Source: Iris pallida (Eukaryota > Streptophyta > Magnoliopsida > Asparagales > Iridaceae). From it: DNA of 64,000 bases. Positions 24,404-36,200 of this stretch are shown here, piece by piece. Under the pieces are notes generated by a model. It made no database searches. It worked only from the letters and a program-made list of their open reading frames with translations, and was not told where the DNA came from. The position numbers were made by a program, and so were the translations under genes. Where the stretch lies: NCBI GenBank assembly GCA_029216955.1, contig JANAVB010002199.1:15722456-15786455 (forward strand), given 5' to 3'. Numbering within the stretch: the first letter of the stretch is position 1; each line of letters opens with the position of its first letter.

Positions 24404-27400
24404 GAGAGAGAGAGAGAAAGAGCGGAAATGTGAACCATAATTTTGAACATATCTCTTCACAATAAAAAAAACAAACGGTTCGAGTGAAAGTACCAGCAGC
24501 GATGATAGAGTAGACTTGCCACACCCACTTGTGCCACACAACAGAACCGTCACAGATTCCTTCCTTTCTCGGATCCTGAATTAAAAGGAGGGGGAAAAAA
24601 GGCTTCTAAATTTAGAAATAAGGGTAAATTATAACTTAGATGTATAAGCCTTAACGTGAATAGCACAATTGGTCGAACAAGGCCTAAACAGAAAGGTGAA
24701 ATTACTGAATATTCCTACGAGATATTCTAACAGAATACATAAAAAGTTGTACACTGGAATTCCTGGAAAGGCATTTAAGATAGCAAATTCCTCTAACGCT
24801 GTCTATGCGGATGAATTTGTCAAGATTACAGTGTGTAACGTGATGTATTAGTTGGACTAGTCAAACTTGAGAGAACAGCAAAACATGAGTTTTTCTGTGT
24901 GAAAAATTATATATGTACTCTTGACCCATAAGACAACTAGTAAAGAACTCCACTGATAACGTATTAAATACTATGCTAAACACAAATCTATGACCTGCTT
25001 CCAGGAACCGAGTAGTGAATTGATATGGTATCTGCAGTGAATGTGGAATGGATGAATATCATTCCAAGTAAATATGCAATGGAGACAGACTAAAGTCGGT
25101 GTTCTGTCCATGTCAAATGCCCTTTACCATGTTGTGTTTCTCTCAGTATAGCTTATCTGAACAACTTTATAAACATTCACCATATAAAAGCTATATAATA
25201 ATTCTAAAGAACGCATCTATTAATAAAGTTTTCTTAGGCTTTTGGAGAAATTATATTAGTTAAAAACCAGAAATTACCAATTGTCATAATATCTAGCTAG
25301 TCTTGTGAAACTTCAAAACGAATAACTTTACCCGTCCCGCAGATTCTTGATCGATTCATTTTATATGTCCTTGAGGTAATGCATAAGCTCATTATCCAGC
25401 TGATCCAAATCTATAATCTGTAGTCTAAGCACTCTTGTGCCTAGCTATCACTTCACCCACTTCTATATTGTAAAAATTGCCAAATAATAACTAATTTTGA
25501 CCTTGCAGTTCAGCTAATGAAACGTAGCTTAGGTAAATAACATTGAGAAATTTTTACTTAATCAACTTATAATATTGGTGTCTAGAATCCACAGGTTGAA
25601 GCTTAAAAAGGCATTAAAGTAAGTAGTAGTGTGAAGATTTTTCTTTACACATAATATGGTATGGTAGTCCTTGCCCCAATTGATGAAAATTTTCAAAGTA
25701 CGATTATATTCTTCAGAATTGCTATTGTTGTGTACTAAACTCAATGGGATAGTTTATGGATGTGGACCATGTGGTTTGAGTACATATTTACAGGAGGGCA
25801 GCCTTCCTCATACGTGCATAACCAATGTGGGACTAAAGAAGAAGAATATAGGATTACTAAGTATAGACACATTAGGTATAACAACTAACAGCTACATCTT
25901 GGATGGATAAATACTCCATGTTTACTGTACATATAACTATAACCAAATCAGTATTCAGAATATACTGAAGACAGATTTGGATATAGAGAGATAGAAATAT
26001 GAGTTTCTGTGTATGCCTGTGTCGGTGTGTCCGAGAGGGAGAGGCCAAGGAAGATTTTTTAGCTACATTAGAGCCAATTGCGAGAAAGTGTTGATATTGT
26101 TGCAGCAAAGAAGTTGAGGGAAGTACTAATAGTCACAGTTAAGAACTATATAAACAATCAAGGCCTAAATACTATAAATCAAAGATACGTGATCTTAACA
26201 TCCCAAAATGACCATGTGACACGACATTAAAATTCCTTGATTGTTTTATATATTGAACTTGCTACGAACCTGATCAACAGTATGTTTAATTCGAACATGA
26301 ATGAAGTTCAGATATCAAGGACTGTTGATTAACAGTTAAAACATTTGAATGAAAACCGGAGGAGATCATCAAATTTGTGGCAAACGTTTTTGTTTTGTTT
26401 TCCATCTTGACAATTGGCTCTCATTTAAACTACTAATGATGCCTCCTTTGAGATTTTGAGATACTAAAGAATTGATCCCATAGAGCATACACAATTAGGA
26501 AAGAGGAAACAGGATGTGTGTATGCAACCATATTAGCTCACCATGGAAATAAACTAACTGAAGTATGCCATGTAATTTATTACTGACCAATACAGACCAA
26601 TAGATATATCAGCTCAGTATATCAACAGTCTTGCATCAATTTCATTACTATCTATATACTCATGATGCATCAAATTCATTACCATCTATACTCATGATGC
26701 ATCAATGTTGCCTAAAAATTCACAGATACAGATATGATAGCCTACCTGCATGCAAGAACCAAGTCAGCCCTTTGATTGGGGCCCACATACTTGTACGAAG
26801 AAAGTGCATCACATACAATGTCCAGAAAGGTATCTCTTGAAACAAAAAGTGTGGATAGTCTTTTGTACAGCTCAAATGGTATTGAACTATTTGTCCCTAA
26901 TTTATCTTGAGTTGAGTGGTGGATTGACGACTCCTCACTCTCAGAATCAGATTCTCTTTTCAAGGCATCTGACGTTAAACTTCCAGCCCTAAGAGCCATC
27001 TCATCAGTTGAGCATTCACTTCTCACTGCATCAAATACCCTTCGGCTAATCTGAGAAGAAAATATAGGAAAGGACCCGTTAAAACCTGAAGAAAAGGAAT
27101 TTGATATCTCATTATATTGCCAAGAAAGAGAAATATATAGGAAAGGACCCACTAAAACTTAAAACCTGGAAAAAGAGAGTTTGATACCCAAATATATTAC
27201 AAAGAAAGAAGCTTTATACTGGTGAAGAGATAAGCATTATATAAAGGTAGATGATTTTTCTTAACCTCCAACTAACACTGTTGTTAACATCGAAGAAATG
27301 GAGTATAGTTGCTATAAAAGATGATGTAATAAAGAAACCAAATATACAAGATCGAGAAAGCTCTTGCAAGTGTTGAATGCATATCACTAATCACCTAAAG

Positions 27401-30338
27401 AACGGAAAAATTATCCATCCATTATAAGCACTTGAGGTATCATCAAGCTACATTTCTTATATCCTTAGTCGTGATATATAGTTATGCAGAGAGTTAATGG
27501 GGATACATATTTAACAGGCATGTCATGCATGCAATATTATCATCACCATAATCATCAATACTGGGGCTTTATAACATTGATATGTGGGAAGCTATAGAGC
27601 ACAATTATTTTAATGATTTCTACTCTCAGTTATCAGCCTGACATCTTCCTTTCAGTTGGGAGTTATTTGGGGGACAAGGCGAATAGGACAATAAAGAAGC
27701 AAGCTATATCACACCTGGAGGTAGGTCGCATGTCTATCTTCTGATTAGGCAGATCTTTATTTTTAAGCTCATGCAACCAAGGATATTCTCCAAATTTTCC
27801 TAGAACAGAAGGTGCCTAAATGAAGGAAAATATGTTAAGATTTGATATCCCAAATTGGCATTGATCGCTGATGTAGAGAGGTTGCTTCCACTACTCAAAC
27901 TTGCAACTTCTATCCAGTATGCAAGCGTCAACCCTTACCATCGTGCCAAGTGACACGCTCACATGGTTCTAGTACCAATCTAACATAATCCAAATTCAAT
28001 GAAGAGGTCTTTCAAGAATCAAAATACACCATCGGTTAATAATATCTGTAAGTCAAGTTACGACTCTTGAAAGACTCTTGAGATTTTAAATGCGAAGAGT
28101 AGATTTTTTTTTTTTATAATCTAAATAGAAAACATATTTGCACCATAGGGATTGGATGAGAAAACCTTGCATCTGTTGTAACAATTGAGAAATACCGAGA
28201 CAAATTAGCAACAAAAAGAAAACAATTGAAATGAGAAGAGAAAGTGCTCAGTCACCGGGGTGAGCAAAATTACCGGTGCTAAAAGCAACTCGACCCTAGT
28301 GTCAATTGCTTCCAAGAACCAACAAAATCAAATCAACTTCTTGAATGCTCATTGTTGCACTACTTCAAGGTTCGGAGTATCGGTATCGAACCCTTCCTAT
28401 GAGTTTAGGGATCGGCGGTATCGGATTTCTTTATATCGATAAAAAAATTTATTAATACATTATTAAAATTTTAGAAAATAAATTTTATATTTTTTGACAT
28501 AATTTTAAGTATCAGTCACCGGGGTGATCAAAATTACCAGTGCTAAAAGCAACTCGACCCTAGTGTCAATTGCTTCCAAGAACCAACAAGATCAAATCAA
28601 CTTCTTGAATGCTCATTGTTGCACTACTTCAAGGTTCGGAGTATCGGTATCGAACCCTTCCTATGAGTATAGGGATCGGCGGTATCGGATTTCTTTATAA
28701 AAAAAATTATTAATACATTATTAAAATTTTAGAAAAAATATTTTATAATTTTAGACATAATTTTAAGTATTTTTTGTGTTATTTTTTAGTAATTTTGGAA
28801 TTAAATGAAATACTAGACATCATTGCCAATTGGTTTACTTGCAATAGATAAATTTTCTTCTTTTACATAATTTTACAACCTTACTATACTTTTACATCCT
28901 TGATGATTGGTCTTTTTGTATTCAATTTTCTTTACCGAATTGATTGAAAAACAGACACCCGATGGCGGTATCGGTCAGTATCAGTCGGTATCGGATCGTG
29001 ACATGCCAAACCGTATCGGTATCGGCCGTATCGGATCATTATCGGCCGATACCGCAAACTATGCTTTTGTCTCAATGCATTGTTGTTGAAACAGTGCACT
29101 GCTTCTGTCATGTCGGTGCAACGGATAAACACAATCTACACACATCTATAGGGCTAGTCATGGGAGTATAGTGGTGGCTCTCTTCTAGTCTGTTATAGAT
29201 TGAAATGATGTTCTTTATATAGATGAACAAACTCACCAGTTATGAGTCCAACTAGATCATTAAATTAAACTGGTGTAGTTAAGTGCATCAGTTAGAATCA
29301 GGACACTAACTGATGACTAATAAACCCACCCGTAACCCCTGAACCATAGGCTCTCACGTATATGCCATCAGTTCAACTTCTGATGCCATGTAACCGTCCA
29401 CGAGGCGTCCAGCGTGGCTGCCACGTGACGCCACCTTCGCGTCCGACGCTTATGTGCTAAGTGCAAATGTGGCAAGAAATCACCAATTTGCACCCAAGAG
29501 CCCAATGCCCGGCTGGGACTAACCGGGTCCGGGGGCCTAGAAGGGTTTTAGTTTAAGTGTCAAAAATAATATGTTGGATGTGAGAATCGAACATTATCCT
29601 CCTTGTTCACACCAAACACTAATTACCACCTACAACAAATCACCCTTCTGTCATACATTCAATAATTATTAACTTTATATTGAAATACACCTAAGGTTTG
29701 TCTTAAGTGTAACCAAGATCGAACTAGAGACTAGGATCATGGCCAAACCCGTCAATATCTATTATAAAAAAAAACAGTATGTTGTATGGTTACAAATATG
29801 ACACGATGTGATACGAATATGACATGACATGACCGCCACAACATTGACTTTGGCGTGTCCTCGTGTCATGTACAATATGTACCCCAACATTTCGTGACAT
29901 GGATACAGCACTGATTGCCAGAGTGCCTGTACCCTTAGAAATCCCTTCCAATTGGTCCGTCCCAACCAGAATTTATAACTACTAAATATTTCAGAAAAGT
30001 GGTAACTTCACCATGTGCATAGGAAGGTGAGCACACTCTCAAATCGCAGGTTGCAGAATTTGTCAAATAAACTCAACCAAACACTATATTTTCGCAATTC
30101 TATATACAATTCCGTTTACGAACGATCAGATCAATAGAATCAGAAACGCTGACATAAATTGCGTAATGATGTAATCAAGAGATCGCGAAATTGGGGATGG
30201 AGAGGAAACCTTGAATGCGTGTCGACCCTTGCATCCCATGAGCTGCAGAGTGCTCTGGAGGAGCGACCGCGTGTACCGGAAGGAGTCGCCATCGTCGTCG
30301 GCCACGGCCACGTACAGCAGCTTCGGGATCTCTGCCAT
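19204..30338 (-). CDS. LPA1: P-loop NTPase, LPA1-like (2-phosphoglycerate kinase-like)
   Basis: Family of rice LOW PHYTIC ACID 1, a P-loop protein resembling archaeal 2-phosphoglycerate kinase that affects seed phytate; its exact substrate is not settled. Seven minus-strand exons join in frame: 30338-30210, 27050-26746, 24575-24494, 23074-22652, 22476-21742, 20557-20450 and 19398-19204 (stop at 19206-19204), giving 658 aa. Conserved blocks are [18 protein letters not shown] (N-terminus), [18 protein letters not shown], Walker [10 protein letters not shown] (residues 159-167), [52 protein letters not shown] and [12 protein letters not shown]. The C-terminus is acidic and serine-rich. All introns are GT-AG and no break is seen. 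Intron 1 (3.2 kb) and introns 2 and 3 hold repeats and MITEs. A pogo-type element starts 239 bp upstream of the ATG. The family call is strong; orthology to the rice gene rather than a paralogue is inferred. Confidence 0.93.
20560..21741. other. Intron 5 of the LPA1-like gene
   Basis: Non-coding intron of about 1.2 kb. It contains a run of ten Gs followed by GCGCACGTC near 20933-20948 and a GC-rich island (GGCGCGCGGTCCCCCCGC), unusual in an otherwise AT-rich intron. No ORF or inverted ends were recognised. Confidence 0.5.
23963..24066. repeat. Compound microsatellite (GT)n(CA)n(TA)n
   Basis: AGTAGTAGTAG, then GTGTGTGTGT, then about 14 CA units and about 20 TA units in intron 3 of the LPA1-like gene. 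A second (TA)n block of about 45 bp lies at 24357-24400, on the other side of a MITE. Confidence 0.95.
24067..24356. mobile_element. MITE with about 45-bp inverted ends in LPA1-like intron 3
   Basis: The left end GATCGAGATCAGGTGACAC...TTTGACATCTAAAAAAA pairs with the reverse complement of the right end GGATCGGGTCAAGTGACAC...TATGACATCTAAAAAAA. Further in, ATGTCATTTGAAAT pairs with ATTTCAAATGACGTG. It has TA microsatellite on both sides, consistent with a TA-target family or a jump into a microsatellite. There is no ORF. Its right edge lies about 140 bp from the exon that encodes Walker A. Confidence 0.7.
28248..28772. repeat. Two tandem copies of a 264-bp unit in LPA1-like intron 1
   Basis: TCAGTCACCGGGGTGA starts at 28248 and again at 28512. 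Both copies carry ATTACC.GTGCTAAAAGC, TCAACTTCTTGAATGCTC and GGTATCGAACCC, and end in the same AT-rich tail ACATAATTTTAAGTAT. They differ at a handful of positions and one small indel, so the duplication is fairly recent. Confidence 0.9.
28960..29055. repeat. GTATCGG-rich short repeat cluster
   Basis: At least seven close copies of GGTATCGG / CGTATCGG occur within about 95 bp, followed by the inverted form CCGATACCG. The same GTATCGG word occurs in the 264-bp tandem unit nearby, so the cluster and the tandem units may come from one repeat family. Confidence 0.7.
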
Positions 30339-30576
30339 GGAGGATGGAATTTTGCTCAGAACCCCCTCAAAGAACCTGGATTTCTGTACAAAATGGAGAA
30401 AAAAATTGGGTTAGGGTTTGGGGAGTGGTGGAGATGGAACCGCCATTGGGGGAGGTTACAGTAAAGTGTAGTCATCTCCGTCCTCGATTTCGACTCATAG
30501 ACGGCCAATTTATAATGATAATTTTGCAGGGAGCTCCGAAAGACTTTATTGAATGAGCTTTGCTATGCCTACAACC

Positions 30577-31247
30577 AAGTAGAAACTCTATAAATTAATA
30601 CTCGATTATTTAATAAACTCTCTAAGATAATATTTTTGGCCGGTCCCGACTCGGGGATAGGGTGCTAAATTAATAATTCGCTAAAATTATAAGATAATAC
30701 ATTTTTGATAATTTCTTCAGACCCCATATAAAATATAAATTAATAATTCCTTATATATAGCATATTACATGAATGATTTATGAAGGTTTCTTGAAAAATG
30801 ACTCAATTGTCTTTTGTTTTTTGTTGAAATCAATTTTCCCTTGAATCTCGTCTCTAATTTTCCTTAGCATGGTAAGAACTTCTGGTGTTGTTTTCTCATA
30901 GCTCAACAAGAAATTGTTCAATGTGATTGCCGCTTTAATAGCTTCGTTTCGCGAAGGGGGCTCCATTATAGAACTTTCATCATCTTCTTCATCGATATCA
31001 TCTTTATTAATTTCAATAACGCTTTCAATAATTTCTTCATCAGTCAACAACTGTGCAACTACATTTTCTTCTGGGTGAGTCAGAACATCTTCGCCATCCA
31101 TTGCATTGCGATAACCCAACTCTTTTAATTAATAAAATATTAATTAATATATAAATTAATAATTATTAATTTATCGATTAATTAATAACTCTTTTAATTA
31201 ATAAATTTTGGTGGTCCCAAGTGTATTATTTTATAGAGTTTCTACTG
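30577..31247 (-). mobile_element. Pogo/Emigrant (Lemi1-like) deletion derivative
   Basis: The ends are inverted. The left end is AGTAGAAACTCTATAAATTA, and the right end on the minus strand is CAGTAGAAACTCTATAAAATA followed by TA. This is very close to the plant Emigrant/Lemi1 terminus CAGTAAAACCTCTATAAATT. Inside is an open frame for the last 113 residues of a transposase, while the rest of the transposase is gone. It sits 239 bp upstream of the LPA1-like start codon, in its likely promoter or 5' UTR. Confidence 0.8.
30778..31119 (-). pseudogene. C-terminal fragment of pogo-type transposase
   Basis: An open frame of 113 residues beginning MGYRNAMDGEDVLTHPEENV and ending KKQKTIESFFKKPS. Acidic segments (DEEDDESS) and a final KQKT.ESFFK motif are typical of the tail of plant pogo/Tigger-like transposases, as far as I recall. 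The DNA-binding and DDE catalytic parts are absent, so it cannot be an active transposase by itself. It fills the middle of the Emigrant-like element on the strand expected from the element's ends. The intact frame may be accidental in a young deletion product or may indicate retention. Confidence 0.65.
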
Positions 31248-31533
31248 TACTTACAGCCCTCCTACAATCTGCCACGTGTCGGACTTCGATTGGAGGAGGA
31301 GAGTAAGTGGTGGGGTCGGATGGAGCCCATGTAGCAGGGGATGTGAGAGGTGGTGGGACCCGGTGGGACCCATATGTAAGGGATGGATGAGTGAGGTTGT
31401 AAGAAGGTTGTAAGAATTTGGTAGTAAACTTAGCATTATTGTTATTGAATTTACACCATTTGTGTCACACGACTCACGTATTAAACAAAACAGAAATTAC
31501 TTTGACGTACATGGACTTAGGTAGAATAAAACA

Positions 31534-32060
31534 ATGGGTGCGGCTATCCGCACCCCATGGATTACTAAGGACACCAAAATTTTTTTTTTCCTATTCTACC
31601 CCCCCTCCCATGCTCTGTCTTCCACCCCCGCCCACCCCCGCGGGCGACCCCGACCGGCGACCCCGACGGTCCGACCTCCGCCCCCCTCCCCTGCACCCCC
31701 GACCCCCTCCCCTCCTCCTCCCCTGCTCCCCCGACCCCCTCTCCTCCTCCTCCGACCCCCCTCCCCGCCTCCTCCTCCGACCCCCTCCCCTCCTCCTCCC
31801 TCCTCCTCCGACGAACCCCCTCCCCTCCCCCTCGCTCCTTCGATCCCCCTCGGGTTGAGCGGGGCGGGGGGGTGTTCGGAGGAGGAGGAGGGAGGAGGAG
31901 GCGGGGAGGGGGGTCGGAGGAGGAGGCGGGGAGGGGGGTCGGGGGAGCAGGGGAGGGGGGTCGGAGGAGGAGGGAGGAGGAGGGAAGCGGGGGTTGGTGG
32001 AGGAGGGAGGATGAGGGGAGGGGGGTCGGGGGAGCAGGGGAGGAGGGGGAGGGGGTCGGG
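31534..32060. repeat. C-rich/G-rich fold-back tract
   Basis: It begins with a perfect hairpin GGGTGCGG-CTAT-CCGCACCC. About 250 bp follows that is almost all C and T with CCTCCTCC and CCCCGACCCCC words (31600-31855), then about 200 bp of almost pure G and A with the complementary words GGAGGAGG and GGGGGTCGGGGG (31862-32060). The two halves are long imperfect inverted repeats; the G-rich strand has many G-runs able to form quadruplexes. Family C starts exactly at its right edge, so the original tract may have been longer. Confidence 0.85.
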
Positions 32061-33701
32061 TGTAAGCCCCTGAAATTAGGGCTTATTATTTTTTTTATTT
32101 TTATAAATCAATTATTTTGAATAAATATTATTATTTGATTATTATTTAATTTAATGCTCTTTACCGTGACTTAAAATTCTAGAGCATCAGGGATGCCAGT
32201 ATCTGGAAACTTCCTTCTTGGAGTTTGTAGTAGACGAGATTACCTTCACGTCGATATATCATGTCCCATCCAAACTCGTTCCCTTGTGCTCCTTTTGTAT
32301 CGCGCAAGTTCGGGTCAATTTAGACCATTTAAATTATTAATTGAATTCCCACTCTTTTTCTTGATCCTCATATGCACGTTACCGTGACTTTTAATTTAGG
32401 AGCACCAGACCAGTCGTTTTCCCAGAACCAACTTGTCATGCCTGATCTACTCGAGACGCTCTTTACCCCTGATCTTTGTGTCACACTCAGACACTCCATT
32501 TTGTGCTCCATTTCCTTCGCACAACTTTCGGGTCAAATTAGGCCAATTAGTTATCTACCGTAAAACCTGATTTAATTTCTAATTTAATTTCGTGACCCGA
32601 CATCGACCCAACCTAGTCGACCCCAAATATGAACATGGCCCACATTGAGCCTACTACCCGCCTGACACTTGTGTCCCATTTATTTGAGTCCCCGCATGTT
32701 ATTTAATTGTCCATGATTATAAATACCCATTTTAGTTCGAATATTGCCCCCTGTCCGATTTCGACCCGACCCGGCTTGACCGAACCCGAACCCATACTCC
32801 ATGTTGCCCTTTCATGACTACCCAAACACTCCACTAATAATTCTCATTTTTCCCTACTCAAAAATATCTCTCTTACATATAAATATCTCTTTTGCTCTCT
32901 CTTTTATATATGTATATATATATATATATACATATATAATATGATATATATTGTCACCCTTATTTTTCGTATTTTCCGTATTTCGTATTTATACTCGTAT
33001 CTGGATTTTTGGCATGTATTTTTATTTTTCTCAAACTTGTGGAATTTCGATATTTCTCGTATTTTGGTTTTGGCATGGCTCGGTTTTATTGGGGATGGTT
33101 CGGTTTGGTTCGGTTTTATGTGTTGGAACACCCTAGCCTATGCTACACCCTCAACCCACCACAACTCCCCCTCTTTATAACCCCCACCTACCACTCTCTC
33201 TCCTCATAACTTCCACCATTAATTTCTTTCTTCTTCTTCTCCTTCCTCCACTACTCTCCTAACCCTAGGCAAGTGCACCTTGCCACTTCATGAGAGCCCT
33301 ATTTTCTTGGTTCATTTGCTAGATTAGGACATGGTGATCAACATTAGAACTTGGTGTTTTGTGATTTGAAGTCTCCTTTGCTCTAGATCTAAGTTATTTC
33401 TATTTTTGGATTTTGCATGGTTTGATCTCTTTAAGTTGGATTTTCATGGGTTTTGGTGTTTCCAAGTGGAAGAGCATTCAGTTTCACCCAAGTTGGAACT
33501 TTGGAAATCTGGATTTGGAGTTCGGATGGCCAAGTTATGATGCTTTGAAGCCTTGGGTTCATCCATGGTGTTCTTGCTGTTTGGAGAAGACAGTGAGCAG
33601 TGTGCAGAGCTGTTTAGCTTATGTACCCTGAGCTACGTGCGCTCTTTAGCACTGCGTACGCAGACTTAGGTACGCTTCCTGTTGGAAGCGTGTCTCCCTG
33701 T

Positions 33702-33872
33702 AGCGTGCGTGACTTTTCACCTACGCTGCTCCCTGTAGCGTGCGTGACTTTTCACCTACGCTGCTCTCTCAGCGTGCGTGACTTTTCACCTACGCTGCTC
33801 TCTCAGCGTGCGTGACTTTTCACCTACGCTGCTCTCTCAGCGTGCGTGACTTTTTACCTATGCTGCTCCTCT
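33702..33872. repeat. 34-bp tandem repeats in family B LTR
   Basis: AGCGTGCGTGACTTTTCACC recurs at 33702, 33737, 33771, 33805 and 33839 with period 34-35, spaced by TACGCTGCTCTCTC-type sequence. The reversed family B LTR has a 69-bp array in the equivalent place (45170-45465), about twice this period. Confidence 0.9.
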
Positions 33873-33915
33873 TGAGTGTGCCTTGGTACGCAGACTTGAG
33901 CGAGCCTTGCGTGCG

Positions 33916-36157
33916 TGTCACGACCCGTTACCCAAATTGTTGGGCCGGGCCGAGCCATGTCCAGCCTACGCTTAAGATAAAGCGCAGTAAGCTGTTCTAG
34001 AGATAACAAGATAAGACTAAATGTGCTAACAGTTCTATAAGTGAAGAAGAATCATAAATGCTCCAAACACAAAAGTCGTCGTATATAGTGAAATATCCAA
34101 GTACAAGTAAACTGAAATGTAAAACTGGATACATGTCCAGTTACAAAATGGTATAGTCTAATACATGACTACACTAAGTATCCCAAGCAGCTAAGCAAAC
34201 TAGACGAGTCTCCCCGCAGGAACATCCTCGTATGGCAAAACCGGGTCCTCGGCAGTGACTCCATAATACGAATCACAGAGCAACTCCTCCTCAGTAAGTA
34301 TACCTACAACGTTATCCTGTCAGGACGGGAGCAAGTACAACCTCTACAACTAAAGTACTGAACATATAATGAAAGAGATGTACAACAAGAAACATGGTGT
34401 GATAAGTCTATAAACAGAAAATACTGGAAACATGGCCTCATGGTACAACTGGGATCATAGTATCATAGTAACATAGGGAACATGGCATATCATGGTTTAA
34501 TTTGTCATTTCTACAAATGACCACATATATTTTAAAAGTTTAAAATCGTAGCATATACGTGAATCGGTCAATAGGTAGCAGGATGTACTGCGGCACATAT
34601 CTGGCATGCACATACGTGCACGAGCGGCATCAGTGTATATCCATACACAAACGCGAGATCAGAACATACGGCAAGGGTACATATAGAATGTCACCGAGCG
34701 CGGTAAATACATACGGAGAAGGGGGTCATGTTCACGTACACTACTAACGGTTTCCCCTTAACCCGTTATTTAACATGTGGGAGATCGAGAGCAGTAAAAA
34801 TATGTGAGAGATACTGGGAGCAATATAAGCATGACAGGTACTGGGAGCAGTATGAAACATGTGAATACTCAGAGCAGTCTAAAGCATAGTGAAACTTGTG
34901 CTGAGAACCCGTAAGAAGCATGTGAAGATACAAGAGCTGTACTAAACATGGCCGGTACTGAAAGTGATACAACATGTGAAGACATAACTTGCTACCTCAA
35001 GGATCAGTCTTTTAACAGGGTTAATACATGTTCTAGCATTAAAAGACAGTAAATGAGTATGTAGATGTACTTGCCTCTAGCAAAACAAGCTGCGATAAAA
35101 GTGCTATAGATGTCCAGTAACTCGTCACTGTAGCAATAAATACAATAAACTTAGCTTTTACACTAAGCTAAAATACTAGATCACTAAACTGGTGTGACAC
35201 GACTTGTGACTGGGCACCTAGCCAAAATAATGACTTGGCATAGGAGACCAATGTGGGGTGACACACTATGTTAACTAACTTTCTAGGATCTTTACACTAG
35301 TGAGGGGTGGGGTTCAATACGACTAAAACTCCAAATAACACAAAAAGCTACAAGTCGTAATTAATCAGTAAATAAATCAAAAGATCATTGTTTTCTAACA
35401 ATTTTTCAAGTAGACAAAAAGCCTAGTTTTGCATAAAACAAAGTACCAAAACGATCCTTGCTAACTATAGAAATTTATTATAATTTTTCTGGAATTTATT
35501 AACCAGTACAAATATTTTATAAAAAATCAGTTTTTTTTCCTAAGTATACAGAAAGTGAGTTTTGGTTTCATATGCCAAACTAGTGGCAAAACAGTAAATT
35601 AAATACTACAAAAATTATACTAAATTAGCCAACTTAGCAAAGTATCTAAAAACTATTTTTCCATAATTTTAGCAACACTCTAAGTATTTTTTTGAAAATA
35701 AAAAACAGTAATGCACACAATAATTAATTATCTGCGTATTTTGTCCATGTATATACTTTGAACCAAAGTTCAAATACAGGACCCAAGGCCATGAATCAAG
35801 TCCAATATGACTTGTACAGGTCTTGAATGTGTGAAAACACATTTGAGCCCAAATACCCATGCTAGGCTTGGACATCAAATGGTTGCAGTAATTTAAATAT
35901 ACAGAAAATACTAAGTGGTAGAAATGCAAAATAAATATTAATATTTTAATAAGGTAAAGTTTTACATTTTAACTATAAAAGTATGAACATTATTTTATAT
36001 AATTATTTTACACTAAGCTAAGTGAAATACATAGGAAATATATATATATAAATATATGGATATTTATATATATAGGAAAATGCTTACTATATTATTGTAT
36101 ATATATATATATATACAAATATATGTATATATACATACATGTAAGAAAATACTTAAC

Positions 36158-36200
<43 letters not shown>

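Larger units (their letters stand above)
30556..31437. mobile_element. mite-1 copy 2, split by a pogo-like element
   Basis: 31248-31437 ends GGTTGTAAGAATTTGGTAGTA..ACTTAGCATT, like mite-1 at 16910-17026, and starts CTTACAGCCCTCCTACAATC, matching CTTACAACTCTCTTACAACC of copy 1. The missing left end (GCTATGCCTACAACCAA) lies on the other side of the pogo-like element, at about 30560-30577. Removing 30577-31247 restores one longer mite-1 copy of about 210 bp. Confidence 0.6.

Noticed and set aside
26742..27152. 136-residue minus frame with a start codon in the intron
   Set aside because: Only 26746-27050 is coding, as exon 2 of the LPA1-like gene. The upstream residues are intron.
31418..32120. 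Proline-rich and glycine/arginine-rich frames up to 179 residues
   Set aside because: They come from the C-tract/G-tract fold-back and show no protein-like composition.
33702..33872. CRISPR-like regularly spaced repeats
   Set aside because: These are direct LTR minisatellites with no unique spacers, in a plant nuclear context.
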